64,000 bases of DNA from Brevundimonas subvibrioides (GTDB taxonomy: Bacteria; Pseudomonadota; Alphaproteobacteria; Caulobacterales; Caulobacteraceae). Made by a program: the position numbers and the translations under genes. Under the pieces are notes generated by a model that worked only from the letters and a program-made list of their open reading frames with translations, did no database searches and had not been told where the DNA came from. Each line of letters opens with the position of its first letter. The stretch's first letter is position 1. The DNA lies in the NCBI RefSeq assembly GCF_027271155.1, contig NZ_CP114542.1, forward strand, positions 434,001 to 498,000, read 5' to 3'. Below, piece after piece: positions 28,060 to 36,372 of the stretch.

Positions 28060-28199
28060 TCTTGGGTCTCGTTTGGCTTGGCGGGACCGATGCGCGTTCG
28101 CGCGACTTCGGGCCCGCCTGTCAGGATGGTTCTTGGCGTCGCGTGAGGCTAAAGAGCGCCACGCCCGATTGAAAGAGGCGACCGTATCAGGAGACGCCC

Positions 28200-29090
28200 A
28201 TGCCCGGACCCGCCCTCATCCTGCACGGTGGTGCCGGGGCCCGTCAGGGACGCGACTACGGTGCCGAGACCGCCCATATGCGACAGGTCGTCCAGGCCAT
28301 GGCCGTTCGGCTGGCGGCCGGCGCGGCGGCGCTGGACGTCGTGGTCGAGGCGATCGTGAGGCTGGAGGATTCGGGCCTTTACGTCGCCGGCCGCGGGGCC
28401 TCGCCCAACCTGGCAGGGGAATACGAGCTGGACGCCAGCCTGATGGACGGCCCGACCCGCCGCGCCGGGGCCGTCGCCGCCTTTCAGGGCTATCGCAACC
28501 CGGTCCGGGCCGCGCGCGCGGTCATGGACCACAGCCCCCACGTCCTGCTGGCCGGGTCGGGAGCCTCTGCCTTCGCCGCCGAACAGGGGCTGGACCCCAT
28601 CGACGACCCCGACACCTGGTTCACCCGGGCCGGACAGGGCGAGGACAACCATCCTCCCGGCCAGGGTCGGACCGGCGCCCTGGCCCACGGCACGGTCGGC
28701 TGCTGCGTGCTGGACAGCGAGGGTCGTCTGGCGGCGGGCACCTCGACCGGCGGCGTGTTCGGCAAGCTGCCGGGACGGGTCGGAGACACGCCCATCCCCG
28801 GCGCGGGCGTCTGGGCGACCGACCGGGTCGCGGTCTCCTGCACGGGCCAGGGCGAGTATTTCATCCGCACCAACGCTGCCGCCGGCGTCGACTGGCGCGT
28901 CGCATCGGGCCAGTCCCTGGCCGAGGCCACGGCTGCGACCATCGCCGAAATCGGCACCCTGGGCGGCGACGGCGGACTGATCGCGCTGGACGCCGAAGGC
29001 CACCGCGCCGACCCCTTCAACAGCCAGGGCATGAAGCGCGCCTGGCTGACGCCGGACGGCGAGGTGGGCGTGGATGTGTTCGGCAAATAG
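28200..29090 (+). CDS. Isoaspartyl peptidase/L-asparaginase (Ntn hydrolase)
   Basis: 296 aa. The N-terminal ILHGGAGA, the [15 protein letters not shown] region and the autocleavage site [10 protein letters not shown] with nucleophile Thr165, followed by [21 protein letters not shown], are diagnostic of plant-type asparaginase. The precursor would self-cleave into alpha and beta subunits. It hydrolyses isoaspartyl dipeptides, recycling damaged peptides, and to a lesser extent asparagine. AGGAG lies just upstream of the ATG. No signal peptide, so cytoplasmic. Downstream is a 616-bp non-coding stretch. Confidence 0.93.
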   Translation: MPGPALILHGGAGARQGRDYGAETAHMRQVVQAMAVRLAAGAAALDVVVEAIVRLEDSGLYVAGRGASPNLAGEYELDASLMDGPTRRAGAVAAFQGYRNPVRAARAVMDHSPHVLLAGSGASAFAAEQGLDPIDDPDTWFTRAGQGEDNHPPGQGRTGALAHGTVGCCVLDSEGRLAAGTSTGGVFGKLPGRVGDTPIPGAGVWATDRVAVSCTGQGEYFIRTNAAAGVDWRVASGQSLAEATAATIAEIGTLGGDGGLIALDAEGHRADPFNSQGMKRAWLTPDGEVGVDVFGK

Positions 29091-29335
29091 CGCGCGATCT
29101 GCCCTCCCCTGGGGGGTGAGGAGACGGCTTGTGTCCGCTCCGCCGCCCCGAGTTGTCCGCGCTCGCCCCGAATTCCCCAACCCATTCAGCACCCATCGTG
29201 ATTAATGGGCCCGCGAGCGCGCCTGCATCCCGAACCCGTCTATCCTTCTTGCGTCCCGTCGCGAGGGGAAGGCGTCCTGGGCCCAGGACCCGGACGCGCG
29301 GCGGGGCGCGATCGAGCGGGACTGTCCATGGGCGC

Positions 29336-29590
29336 AAAACCGTGGAGCCCGGAGGGCCCTGTCACCCTCCGCCCGTCGCGGGCTTAGTCCGGAAAGGGTC
29401 TAACGGCGCAAAGCGCAGGGGACTGAAGACCCCCGGCAGGCCGAGGATGCCCGTCCCCGGACGCTCGCGTGAACCGGTCGCGGCGGAGCCCCGGGCGCAA
29501 GCCGAAAACACACACACGCTCCCTACGGCGAAAGCACGGGGGCACATCGGTTCCGGGCGACCGCTCGGGCTCCACCGTCTTCCCCGACCC
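29336..29590. ncRNA. Candidate structured RNA of unknown class
   Basis: GTGGAGCCCG (about 29341) pairs with CGGGCTCCAC (about 29567), closing a roughly 235-nt domain. Within it: GGAGGG...CCCTCC hairpin, GCCCG TCG CGGGC hairpin, GTCCGG...CCGGAC outer stem enclosing GGGTCT...AGACCC, which encloses a GCGC AAA GCGC hairpin. Alternative pairing of GAACCGGTCGC with CGGTTC/GCGACCG exists. I tested by eye for RNase P (AGGAAAGTCC box), tmRNA tag and 5S rRNA motifs and found none. The strand cannot be decided from pairing alone. Confidence 0.35.
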
Positions 29591-29636
29591 GTTCACAGCG
29601 GAAGAGCGATGACGCATGGGCGATGATCCGCCCACA

Positions 29637-29656
29637 TTACACCGCTGTAACTTACA
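29637..29656. promoter_or_regulatory. TTACA/TGTAA inverted-repeat operator candidate upstream of M16 gene
   Basis: TTACA (29637-29641), TGTAA (29646-29650) and TTACA (29652-29656) give two overlapping palindromes: TTACA-N4-TGTAA and TGTAA-C-TTACA. It sits 50 bp before the ATG of the M16 peptidase, where an operator would overlap the promoter. The motif class (TetR or LysR/AcrR-like) cannot be told. Confidence 0.35.
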
Positions 29657-29706
29657 CGGCTCGCCAGCCCTGATACGGTCGTTCCGCATTCCTCCGGAGC
29701 CCGCTC

Positions 29707-32541
29707 ATGAAGTCCCGCCTGCTGTCGGCCGTCGCCGCCCTCGCCCTGCTGTCCGCCGCGCCCGTGATGGCCCAGGCGCCCGCCGCCCCGCCCGCCAGTG
29801 TCGAGGTGCCGCCGCTGGGCTTCGTCAAGCGCACCCTGCCCAACGGCATGGACGTCTATACCGCGCGCGACACCTCGACCTCGAACGTGACGGTCCAGGT
29901 CTGGTACCGCGTCGGCTCCAAGGACGACCCCCAGGCCCGCTCCGGCTTCGCCCACCTGTTCGAACACCTGATGTTCAAGGCGACCAAGGATTTTCCCGAC
30001 GAGACCTTCGACCGCCTGACCGAGGACGTGGGCGGCAATAACAACGCCTTCACCTCGGACGACGTCACCGCCTATCACGAGACCATTCCCGCCAATCACC
30101 TCGAGCGCCTGATCTTCGCCGAGGCCAGCCGTCTGGGCTCGCTGGTGGTCAATGAGGATGTGTTCGAGAGCGAGCGCGACGTCGTCAAGGAGGAGTACCG
30201 TCAGGGTGTCCTGGCCCAGCCCTACGGTCGCCTGTTCAGCCTGTTCGTGCCGGCCACCATCTATCAGGACAGCCCCTATCGCCGCTCGACCATCGGCTCG
30301 ATCGAGGATCTGGATGCCGCGACGATCGAGGACGTGCGCCGCTTCCACGCCACCTACTACCGGCCGGACAACGCCTTCCTGATCGTGGCCGGAAACTTCG
30401 ACCAGGCACAGCTGGACGGCTGGATCGACCGGTATCTGGCCCCCATCCCCAACCCGAACCGCCCGCTGCCGGCCAACAATGTGGTGGAGCCCGAGCCGAC
30501 CGGCCCGCGCGAGGTCACCTTCCACGCCCCGAACGTGGCCCTGCCGGCCGTGGTCCTGGCCTGGCCGACCGTGGCCTACCGCGACGCCGACCGCATTCCC
30601 CTGACCGTGCTGGACGGTATCCTGTCCACGGGCGAAAGCTCGCGCCTGTACCGCTCGCTGGTCTATGAGCAGCAGCTGGCCGCCCAGGCCTCCTCCAGTC
30701 CCGACTTCGCCCAGCAGGCCGGCTATCTGGCCGCCTTTGCCATCATGGCCGGGGGCAAGACGCCCGACGAAGGCATCGCCGCCCTGCGCGCCGAGGTCGC
30801 CCGTTTCCGCGACGAACCGGTCACCGACGCCGAGCTGGCCGAGGCCAAGAACGAGCTGGTGGCCGATGCGCTCCGCAGCCGCGAGACCATCGACGACCGC
30901 GCCAACGTCCTCGGCTTCGCCCTGATCCAGACCAATGACGCCACCGTCGCCGACCGCGAGATCGCCGAGATCCAGGCCGTCACCGCCGCCGACATCCAGC
31001 GCGTCGCCCGCCGCTACCTGACCGACCAGCGCGGCGTCACGATCCGCTATCTGAACGCCGACGACGCCAATCCGGTCACGGAACAGGTCACCGACGTCAC
31101 CGCCCCGGTCCAGATCGCCGACCTCGCCCCCGTCGGCGAGGTTCTGACCCTGCTGCCGGAAGCCGAGCGCGCGCCCCTGCCGGAGATCGCGGCCGCGGTC
31201 TCGCCGACCACCCCGCCGGTCGCCGACTTCCGCCTCGACAACGGCCTGCGCGTGCTGGTGGTCGAAAAGGAAGGCCTGCCGCTGGTCTCGGCACGTCTCG
31301 GCTTCGACGCCGGTCAGGCGGACGAGGCGCCGGGCAAGGCGGGTGTCGCCTCCATGACCGCCGCCCTGCTGACCCAGGGCACCACGACCCGCACCGCTCC
31401 GGAAATCGCCACCGAGATCGAACAGCTGGGAGCCTCGGTCGGCGCGGGCGCGGGTGCGGACTTCTCGAACGTCTATGCCAATGCGCCCGCCAACGTCTTC
31501 CCCCGGGCCGTCGCCCTGATGGCCGACCTGGTCCGCAATCCGACCTTCGCCGAGGAGGAACTGGACCGTCAGCGGACCCAGACGCTCGACGCCCTGCGCA
31601 TCGCCCTGACCACGCCCGGACAGGTCGCGGCCCAGGCCGCCGCCCGCGTCGTCTACGGCGAGGCACCCTATGGCGCGCCGGCCTCGGGCACCCTGACGAC
31701 CCTGCCCGCCATCACCCGAGCCGACGTCGCCGCCTTCCACGCCGCCCGCTATCGTCCGTCCGGGGCGACCCTGGTCCTCTCCGGCGATATCGACGAGGCC
31801 GAGGCCCGCGCCCTCGCCCAGTCGGCCTTCGGTGACTGGACCGCGCCTGCGACGGTGGCACCGGCCGCGACCGCCCCGGCCGGTGAGCCCCGCCCCACCC
31901 GCATCGTGGTCATCGACCAGCCCGGGGCCGGTCAGGCCGCCGTCACCGTGGCCCTGCGCGGGGTGTCGCGCACCGACGCCGACTATTTCCCCCTGACGCT
32001 GGGCAACACCCTGCTGGGTGGCAGCTTCACCTCGCGCCTGAATCAGGAAATCCGCATCAAGCGCGGCCTGAGCTACGGCACGCGGTCCGGGCTGGGCGTG
32101 CGTCGCGACGACGGCCTGTTCACCGCCAGCGCCCAGACCCGCAATGACGCCGCCGCCGAGGTCGCCGACCTGATCCTGGCCGAGGTCACCCGCCTGTCCA
32201 CGACCCGGCCGACCGCTTCGGAGATCACCACCCGTCAGGCCATCCTGACCGGGGCCTTCGGCAGTTCGCTGGAAACCGTGGACGGCCTGGGCGGACTGGT
32301 CGCGAACCTGGCCCTCTACGACCTGCCGATGAGCGAGCTGGCCGCCTATGTCGGCAACGTCGAGGCCGTGGACGGGGCGGCGGTTCAGGCCGCCTTCGCC
32401 GAACACCTGCCCGTCGACCGGGCCAGTCTGGTGATCGTCGGCGATGCGGCTCAGTTCATCGACGCCCTGCGTGCCAGACACCCCGACGTCGAGGTCATCC
32501 CCCTGTCCGACCTCAATCTGGACAGCGCCGCGCTGAAATAG
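29707..32541 (+). CDS. Exported M16 zinc peptidase (second copy in window)
   Basis: 944 aa with signal peptide MKSRLLSAVAALALLSAAPV and AQA cleavage. Two M16 halves; the first has [12 protein letters not shown] with zinc/catalytic residues His83, Glu86, His87 and the downstream DVVKEEYRQGV glutamate. The second half (from about residue 495) has a RXXX motif-less M16 fold with YGEAPYGAP. Probably a periplasmic oligopeptidase. It resembles the gene at 6704-9553 in architecture but differs in the N-terminal spacing and linker, so it is a paralog, not a recent duplicate. The 3' end is followed by a strong hairpin. Confidence 0.93.
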   Translation: MKSRLLSAVAALALLSAAPVMAQAPAAPPASVEVPPLGFVKRTLPNGMDVYTARDTSTSNVTVQVWYRVGSKDDPQARSGFAHLFEHLMFKATKDFPDETFDRLTEDVGGNNNAFTSDDVTAYHETIPANHLERLIFAEASRLGSLVVNEDVFESERDVVKEEYRQGVLAQPYGRLFSLFVPATIYQDSPYRRSTIGSIEDLDAATIEDVRRFHATYYRPDNAFLIVAGNFDQAQLDGWIDRYLAPIPNPNRPLPANNVVEPEPTGPREVTFHAPNVALPAVVLAWPTVAYRDADRIPLTVLDGILSTGESSRLYRSLVYEQQLAAQASSSPDFAQQAGYLAAFAIMAGGKTPDEGIAALRAEVARFRDEPVTDAELAEAKNELVADALRSRETIDDRANVLGFALIQTNDATVADREIAEIQAVTAADIQRVARRYLTDQRGVTIRYLNADDANPVTEQVTDVTAPVQIADLAPVGEVLTLLPEAERAPLPEIAAAVSPTTPPVADFRLDNGLRVLVVEKEGLPLVSARLGFDAGQADEAPGKAGVASMTAALLTQGTTTRTAPEIATEIEQLGASVGAGAGADFSNVYANAPANVFPRAVALMADLVRNPTFAEEELDRQRTQTLDALRIALTTPGQVAAQAAARVVYGEAPYGAPASGTLTTLPAITRADVAAFHAARYRPSGATLVLSGDIDEAEARALAQSAFGDWTAPATVAPAATAPAGEPRPTRIVVIDQPGAGQAAVTVALRGVSRTDADYFPLTLGNTLLGGSFTSRLNQEIRIKRGLSYGTRSGLGVRRDDGLFTASAQTRNDAAAEVADLILAEVTRLSTTRPTASEITTRQAILTGAFGSSLETVDGLGGLVANLALYDLPMSELAAYVGNVEAVDGAAVQAAFAEHLPVDRASLVIVGDAAQFIDALRARHPDVEVIPLSDLNLDSAALK

Positions 32542-32545
32542 CCCC

Positions 32546-32591
32546 GGCCACGCGACAACCGGATCACCGTCCCGATCTGGTTGTCGCGGCC
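32546..32591 (+). terminator. Long stem-loop after the M16 gene
   Basis: GGCC-A-CGCGACAACC (32546-32560) pairs with GGTTGTCGCGGCC (32579-32591), a 13-14 bp stem with an 18-base loop. It lies four bases after the stop codon. There is no long T-run, so it may stabilise the mRNA end rather than terminate by the intrinsic mechanism. Confidence 0.5.
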
Positions 32592-32640
32592 GTTCTGGCC
32601 TAAACGGGCGGGCTGATCCTCCTTGAACAAGAGCCCCGAC

Positions 32641-33831
32641 ATGGCCGACGGCAGCCCGATCTCGACGCAGACCTTCCGCTGGGACGACCCGTTCGACATG
32701 GCGTCGCGCCTGACGGACGACGAACGCGCCATCCAGGACGCGGCCCGGTCCTATGCCCGCGAGAAACTGCTGCCCCGCGTCGTCGCCGCCTTCCGCGACG
32801 AGACCTTCGACCGCGCCATCATGACCGAGATGGGCGAGATGGGGTTCCTCGGGGCCATGCTGCCCGAACAGTACGGCGGTTCCGGCGTCAGCCATGTCGC
32901 CTATGGCCTGATCGCCCGCGAGATCGAGGCGGTCGACTCAGGCTACCGCTCGGCCATGTCGGTGCAGTCGTCGCTGGCCATGTATCCGATCTACGCCTTC
33001 GGCAACGAGGAACAGAAGATGCGCTTCCTGCCCCGGATGGCGGCGGGCGAGCTGATCGGCTGTTTCGGCCTGACGGAGGCCGACGGCGGCTCCGACCCGG
33101 CCTCGATGAAGACGAAGGCCGTCGCGGTCGAGGGCGGCTATCGCCTGAACGGCGGCAAATACTGGATCACCAACTCGCCCATCGCCGACCTGGCCATCGT
33201 CTGGGCGAAACTGGATGACGTCATCCGCGGCTTCATCGTCGAGCGCGGCTTTGAGGGCTTCACCACCGGCAAGATCGGCGACAAGCTGTCCTTGCGCGCC
33301 TCCATCACCGGCGACATCGGCCTGAACGACGTCTTTGTGCCCGAAGCCAACCTGCTGCCCGGCGTGAAGGGTTTGCGCGGGCCGTTCTCCTGCCTGAACA
33401 AGGCCCGCTACGGCATCGCCTGGGGGGCCATGGGCGCCGCCGAGTTCTGCTTCCACGCCACCCGCGACTATGTCGGCTCGCGATCGCTCTTCGGCCGCCC
33501 GCTGTCGTCGCGCCAGCTGGTGCAGAAGAAGCTGGCCGACATGCAGACCGAGATCTTCCTGGGCTTCGAGGGGGCCTATGCGCTCGGCCGCCTGCTCGAC
33601 ACCGGAGCCTTCGTGCCCGAAGCCATTTCGCTGATGAAGCGCAACAACTGCGGCAAGGCCCTCGCCATCGCCCGCGAGGCCCGTGACATGCACGGCGGCG
33701 CCGGCATCACCGGCGAGCTCCACGTGATGCGCCACGCGATGAACCTCGAGACGGTCAACACCTACGAAGGGGCGCATGACGTGCATGCCCTGATCCTGGG
33801 GCGGGCGATCACGGGGGAGAGCGCGTTTTAG
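32641..33831 (+). CDS. gcdH: Glutaryl-CoA dehydrogenase-like acyl-CoA dehydrogenase
   Basis: 396 aa from the ATG at 32641; a TTG 18 bases upstream is also in frame. Acyl-CoA dehydrogenase fold with [18 protein letters not shown] (flavin-binding), [17 protein letters not shown], catalytic Glu in [21 protein letters not shown] and the substrate-pocket [20 protein letters not shown], a signature of glutaryl-CoA dehydrogenases. It oxidatively decarboxylates glutaryl-CoA to crotonyl-CoA in lysine/tryptophan breakdown. No signal peptide, cytoplasmic. The gene stands alone; the usual CoA-transferase partner is not next to it. Confidence 0.92.
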   Translation: MADGSPISTQTFRWDDPFDMASRLTDDERAIQDAARSYAREKLLPRVVAAFRDETFDRAIMTEMGEMGFLGAMLPEQYGGSGVSHVAYGLIAREIEAVDSGYRSAMSVQSSLAMYPIYAFGNEEQKMRFLPRMAAGELIGCFGLTEADGGSDPASMKTKAVAVEGGYRLNGGKYWITNSPIADLAIVWAKLDDVIRGFIVERGFEGFTTGKIGDKLSLRASITGDIGLNDVFVPEANLLPGVKGLRGPFSCLNKARYGIAWGAMGAAEFCFHATRDYVGSRSLFGRPLSSRQLVQKKLADMQTEIFLGFEGAYALGRLLDTGAFVPEAISLMKRNNCGKALAIAREARDMHGGAGITGELHVMRHAMNLETVNTYEGAHDVHALILGRAITGESAF

Positions 33832-33852
33832 GAATGCAGAGGATCGCGGTTT

Positions 33853-34056
33853 TCAGGCGGAGAATATCTCGATGCCGATCAGGCGTCCTTCGACGTCAAA
33901 GTCGAGGTTGACGTCGAGACCATCGTAGCCTTTCACAACCTGATAGAGAGGAACGGTTTTCGCTACGCATCCGAACGAACCTGATCCTGGATGATCGGGC
34001 AGATAGACGTAAGACATATTGGAGGCCATGTCCGCCTCAAGCTTAACTAATCCCAT
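33853..34056 (-). CDS. DUF2283-like small protein
   Basis: 67 aa. It contains a Y-V-Y-L-P strand and the ending VNLDFDVEGRLIGIEIFSA, which matches the DUF2283/YuzE pattern of small beta-rich proteins (...D-x-D-x2-G-x-L-x-GIE-I). DUF2283 proteins usually begin near the MSYVY-like segment; the first nine residues may not be real, and an alternative ATG lies at MASNMSYVY. No known function. It is between glutaryl-CoA dehydrogenase and an NTF2-like gene on the opposite strand to gcdH. Confidence 0.7.
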   Translation of the reverse strand: MGLVKLEADMASNMSYVYLPDHPGSGSFGCVAKTVPLYQVVKGYDGLDVNLDFDVEGRLIGIEIFSA

Positions 34057-34090
34057 CCCAACCAGTCCTCTGTCAGCTGCCGATCGCGCT

Positions 34091-34549
34091 CTACCCCTCG
34101 CACCCCGTCGTGCGCTGGTTCCAGGTGATACCGGCGATCTTCCAGACGCCGTCGCGGCGGATCAGGTCGAAATGGTCGGAGCCGCAGTGGACGACCCGGC
34201 CGTCGAGCTTGAAGACATAGGGGCCCCAGACCATGGCGATGTCGCCGTCGATGGCGATGATCGGATCGGTCAGGATTTCCTCGAACCGCTCAGGGCCCGG
34301 CTGAAGCCCTTCGGCAAAGGCCTCGGCGGCGAGGGTCTGAATTACAGAGGTGCCGTCCGGGCGCTCGACCGCCACGATCATCCGTGCCTCCGGGGCCAGA
34401 TGCGGGGCCAGCAGACTTCCGTCGCGAGCGGCGAGCGCGGCGAAGATGCCGTCGATCGGCACCATGACCGCCGCCGCCTCGGGCGAGGCCGGATCGACCT
34501 GGGTCGGCGTCTGGACCGCGAGTGCGGCCAACAGGGCGAGCATGGACAT
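34091..34549 (-). CDS. NTF2/SnoaL-like secreted protein
   Basis: 152 aa. Short N-terminal hydrophobic stretch (MSMLALLAALAVQ) may be a signal peptide. The remainder has the cone-shaped NTF2-like pattern: FAALAARDGSLLAPHLAPEA, MIVAVERPDG, IQTLAAEAFAEGL, IIAIDGDIAMVWGPYVFKLD and HCGSDHFDLIRRDGVWKI. Such proteins include polyketide cyclase-like enzymes and small-molecule binders; this one is likely a periplasmic ligand-binding or accessory protein. No partner gene is evident; DUF2283 gene lies 34 bp downstream. Confidence 0.78.
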   Translation of the reverse strand: MSMLALLAALAVQTPTQVDPASPEAAAVMVPIDGIFAALAARDGSLLAPHLAPEARMIVAVERPDGTSVIQTLAAEAFAEGLQPGPERFEEILTDPIIAIDGDIAMVWGPYVFKLDGRVVHCGSDHFDLIRRDGVWKIAGITWNQRTTGCEG

Positions 34550-34643
34550 GAGAAAGCCTCCCGATCGGCGCGGGGCCTCGCGCCGGACCTGACGCTATCA
34601 CGCCGCCCGATGGCGACAAGCCGGGTCGCCCGGCGCGACGCCG

Positions 34644-35423
34644 TCAGGGCTGTGGCCGGTCCCGGGTCGGGGACGAGCCGGTATTGACCTGGGGCACATA
34701 CAGGCCGGTCACCGCGCGGGTGACGAAACCGACCGGCTGGGTCCGGGGCCCGAACGACAGGCAGGGGTCCGGCGATGGAATGTCCCGCACGGCCCGGTCG
34801 GGCTGCGAGATGGTGTCGCCGATCTCGTCGCCCAGCGGCTCGGCCATCTGCAGGGCATCGCCGATGCGCGACAGGGACGGGGCGTCGGTGCCGACCGTAT
34901 TGGCGTTGCGGGCCCAGGCCAGGGCCGCGACCTGGGTCCCGTCCGGCCCGATCAACTCGCTCTCGACCGCCAGCCCGCCCGTCGTGCCCGGAACCCGGAA
35001 CGTGCCCGGCCCGGGGATCAGCAGATTGGCCACGGCCGCGACGCCCGAACCGACCGTCCCCGTCGGGCGCACATCCACCACCCCGGTCCTCAGCCGCGCC
35101 ACGCCCTGGGCCCCGGGGGTCAGGGTGAACCGCTCGCTGACCTCATAGCAGATCTGGCGATCGACCTCCCGCAGCAGCTGGACGCGTTCCTCGTCGGTCA
35201 GGGCGCTGCCGGCCGTGCCCACGAACCGGCTGGGCTCCAGATGCACCCGGTCGATCGCCGCGACCGCCGCATCGTCCCGCCGCTGGCGGATCGAGGCGCG
35301 GATCGTATCCTCGCGGGTGACCAGCCCGTCATAGCCGCCCAGGAACCCGGCATCGGCGACCGGGGCGGTCTGGCAGGCGGCGAGGCCGAGACCGGCGAGG
35401 AGGAGAAGGGCGGCCTGGCGCAT
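34644..35423 (-). CDS. DUF3313-like lipoprotein
   Basis: 259 aa from the ATG at 35423, with AGAGG upstream. Lipoprotein signal MRQAALLLLAGLGLAAC with lipobox LAAC. The body resembles DUF3313 lipoproteins: CYEVSERFTLTPGAQGVARLRTGVVDV and NLLIPGPGTFRVPGTTGGLAVESELIG. A C-terminal conserved PCLSFGPRTQPVGF segment is followed by a Ser/Pro-rich tail. Likely anchored in the inner or outer membrane; precise role is unknown. The response-regulator gene on the other strand starts 130 bp away, so both may share a regulatory spacer. Confidence 0.75.
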   Translation of the reverse strand: MRQAALLLLAGLGLAACQTAPVADAGFLGGYDGLVTREDTIRASIRQRRDDAAVAAIDRVHLEPSRFVGTAGSALTDEERVQLLREVDRQICYEVSERFTLTPGAQGVARLRTGVVDVRPTGTVGSGVAAVANLLIPGPGTFRVPGTTGGLAVESELIGPDGTQVAALAWARNANTVGTDAPSLSRIGDALQMAEPLGDEIGDTISQPDRAVRDIPSPDPCLSFGPRTQPVGFVTRAVTGLYVPQVNTGSSPTRDRPQP

Positions 35424-35554
35424 ATGGAACCTCTGCAATGGTCTCTCCCAACGCGGACACGACCCGGGCGTTGCGGTCAGGAACGATCATTCCATGCGCC
35501 GTTGTGATTCCGCATCAGACTTCTATCCTGAAAGCCGGCATGGGGGACGGACAG

Positions 35555-36367
35555 ATGACCACGGTCGGGATCGACACAATGGCAGAGGCGGATCCGTTCG
35601 CCGCCCTGGCCGAGGTCTTCGCCGGTCGTCGCGCCCTGCTGCTGGAAGACGACCCGGCGCTGGCCGACCACGTCGCCGACCGCCTGCTGAAGGCCGGGTT
35701 CGAGATCGTTGATCGCGTCGATGCGGGCGAGGCGGCCTTGCAGATGGCAGGGACGCATCCCTACGACGTCCTGATCCTGGATCGGATGACCAATGGCCTG
35801 GACGGGCTGGAGACGCTGAAACGCCTGCGGACCGGGGCCGGTCCGTCCAGCGATGCGCCCGCCCTGATGCTCACGGCCCTGACGGGCGAGCGCCAGCGGG
35901 TCGAGGGTCTGCTGGGCGGTGCCGACGACTATCTGTCCAAGCCCATCGGCGACGAGGAGCTTCTGGCCCGCGTGGCATCCCAGCTGCGCCGCGTCGCGCG
36001 CCGGGCCAAACCCGCCAACACCGACCTCATCAACGGGCCATTCCGCCTGTCGCCCGGCGCCCGGACGTTGAAGCTGACGGTCGAGGGGACCGAGCGGCTG
36101 ATCGATCTGTCGCCGCTGGAGTTCGCCATCGTGTCCGAACTGATGACCGCGCGCGGCCAGCCGGTGACCAAGACCATGCTGTGGGACCGGTGCTGGATCG
36201 AATGGACCTTCCTGCCCGACAATTTCGTCAACATCATCGACGCGCGGATCAGTGCCCTGCGTCGCCGGTTGAAGGAACAGGCCCCCGAACTGGGCGAGGA
36301 CCTGCATCCCCTGATCGTCTCGGCCCGCAGCCAGAGTCTGATCTTCCGCGACCTCGACGCGGGTTGA
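35555..36367 (+). CDS. OmpR-family response regulator
   Basis: 270 aa from the ATG at 35555 with GGGGGAC seven bases upstream; an ATG at 35540 is the alternative. Receiver domain with phosphoacceptor Asp76 in DVLILDRMTNGLDG, Ser/Lys in SKP near residue 130 and LTA in TALTGERQR; C-terminal winged-helix DNA-binding domain with LSPLEFAIVSELM and NFVNIIDARISALRRRLKE. The kinase gene follows with 5 bp spacing, so it is its cognate partner. The HtrA-type protease behind the kinase suggests an envelope-stress module. Output promoters are not recognisable here. Confidence 0.92.
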   Translation: MTTVGIDTMAEADPFAALAEVFAGRRALLLEDDPALADHVADRLLKAGFEIVDRVDAGEAALQMAGTHPYDVLILDRMTNGLDGLETLKRLRTGAGPSSDAPALMLTALTGERQRVEGLLGGADDYLSKPIGDEELLARVASQLRRVARRAKPANTDLINGPFRLSPGARTLKLTVEGTERLIDLSPLEFAIVSELMTARGQPVTKTMLWDRCWIEWTFLPDNFVNIIDARISALRRRLKEQAPELGEDLHPLIVSARSQSLIFRDLDAG

Positions 36368-36372
36368 GGGGC

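Larger units (their letters stand above)
29091..29706. other. 616-bp intergenic region without a supported gene
   Basis: Open frames here (for example 29129-29626 on the plus strand) have Arg/Pro-rich translations without start context or resemblance to any protein. The sequence has several strong palindromes, including GTCCTGGGCCCAGGAC around 29274-29289 and CCCAT...ATGGG at about 29200. The right half (29336-29590) has the properties of a structured RNA, described separately, and the last 70 bp hold the M16 promoter and the TTACA repeats. Confidence 0.6.

Noticed and set aside
29091-29706. RNase P RNA, tmRNA or 5S rRNA in the long spacer
   Set aside because: No AGGAAAGTCC box, no tag-coding sequence, and no 5S signature on either strand.
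29593-32895. 1100-codon open frame on the minus strand
   Set aside because: Shadow of the M16 peptidase on the plus strand, which has signal peptide and zinc motif.
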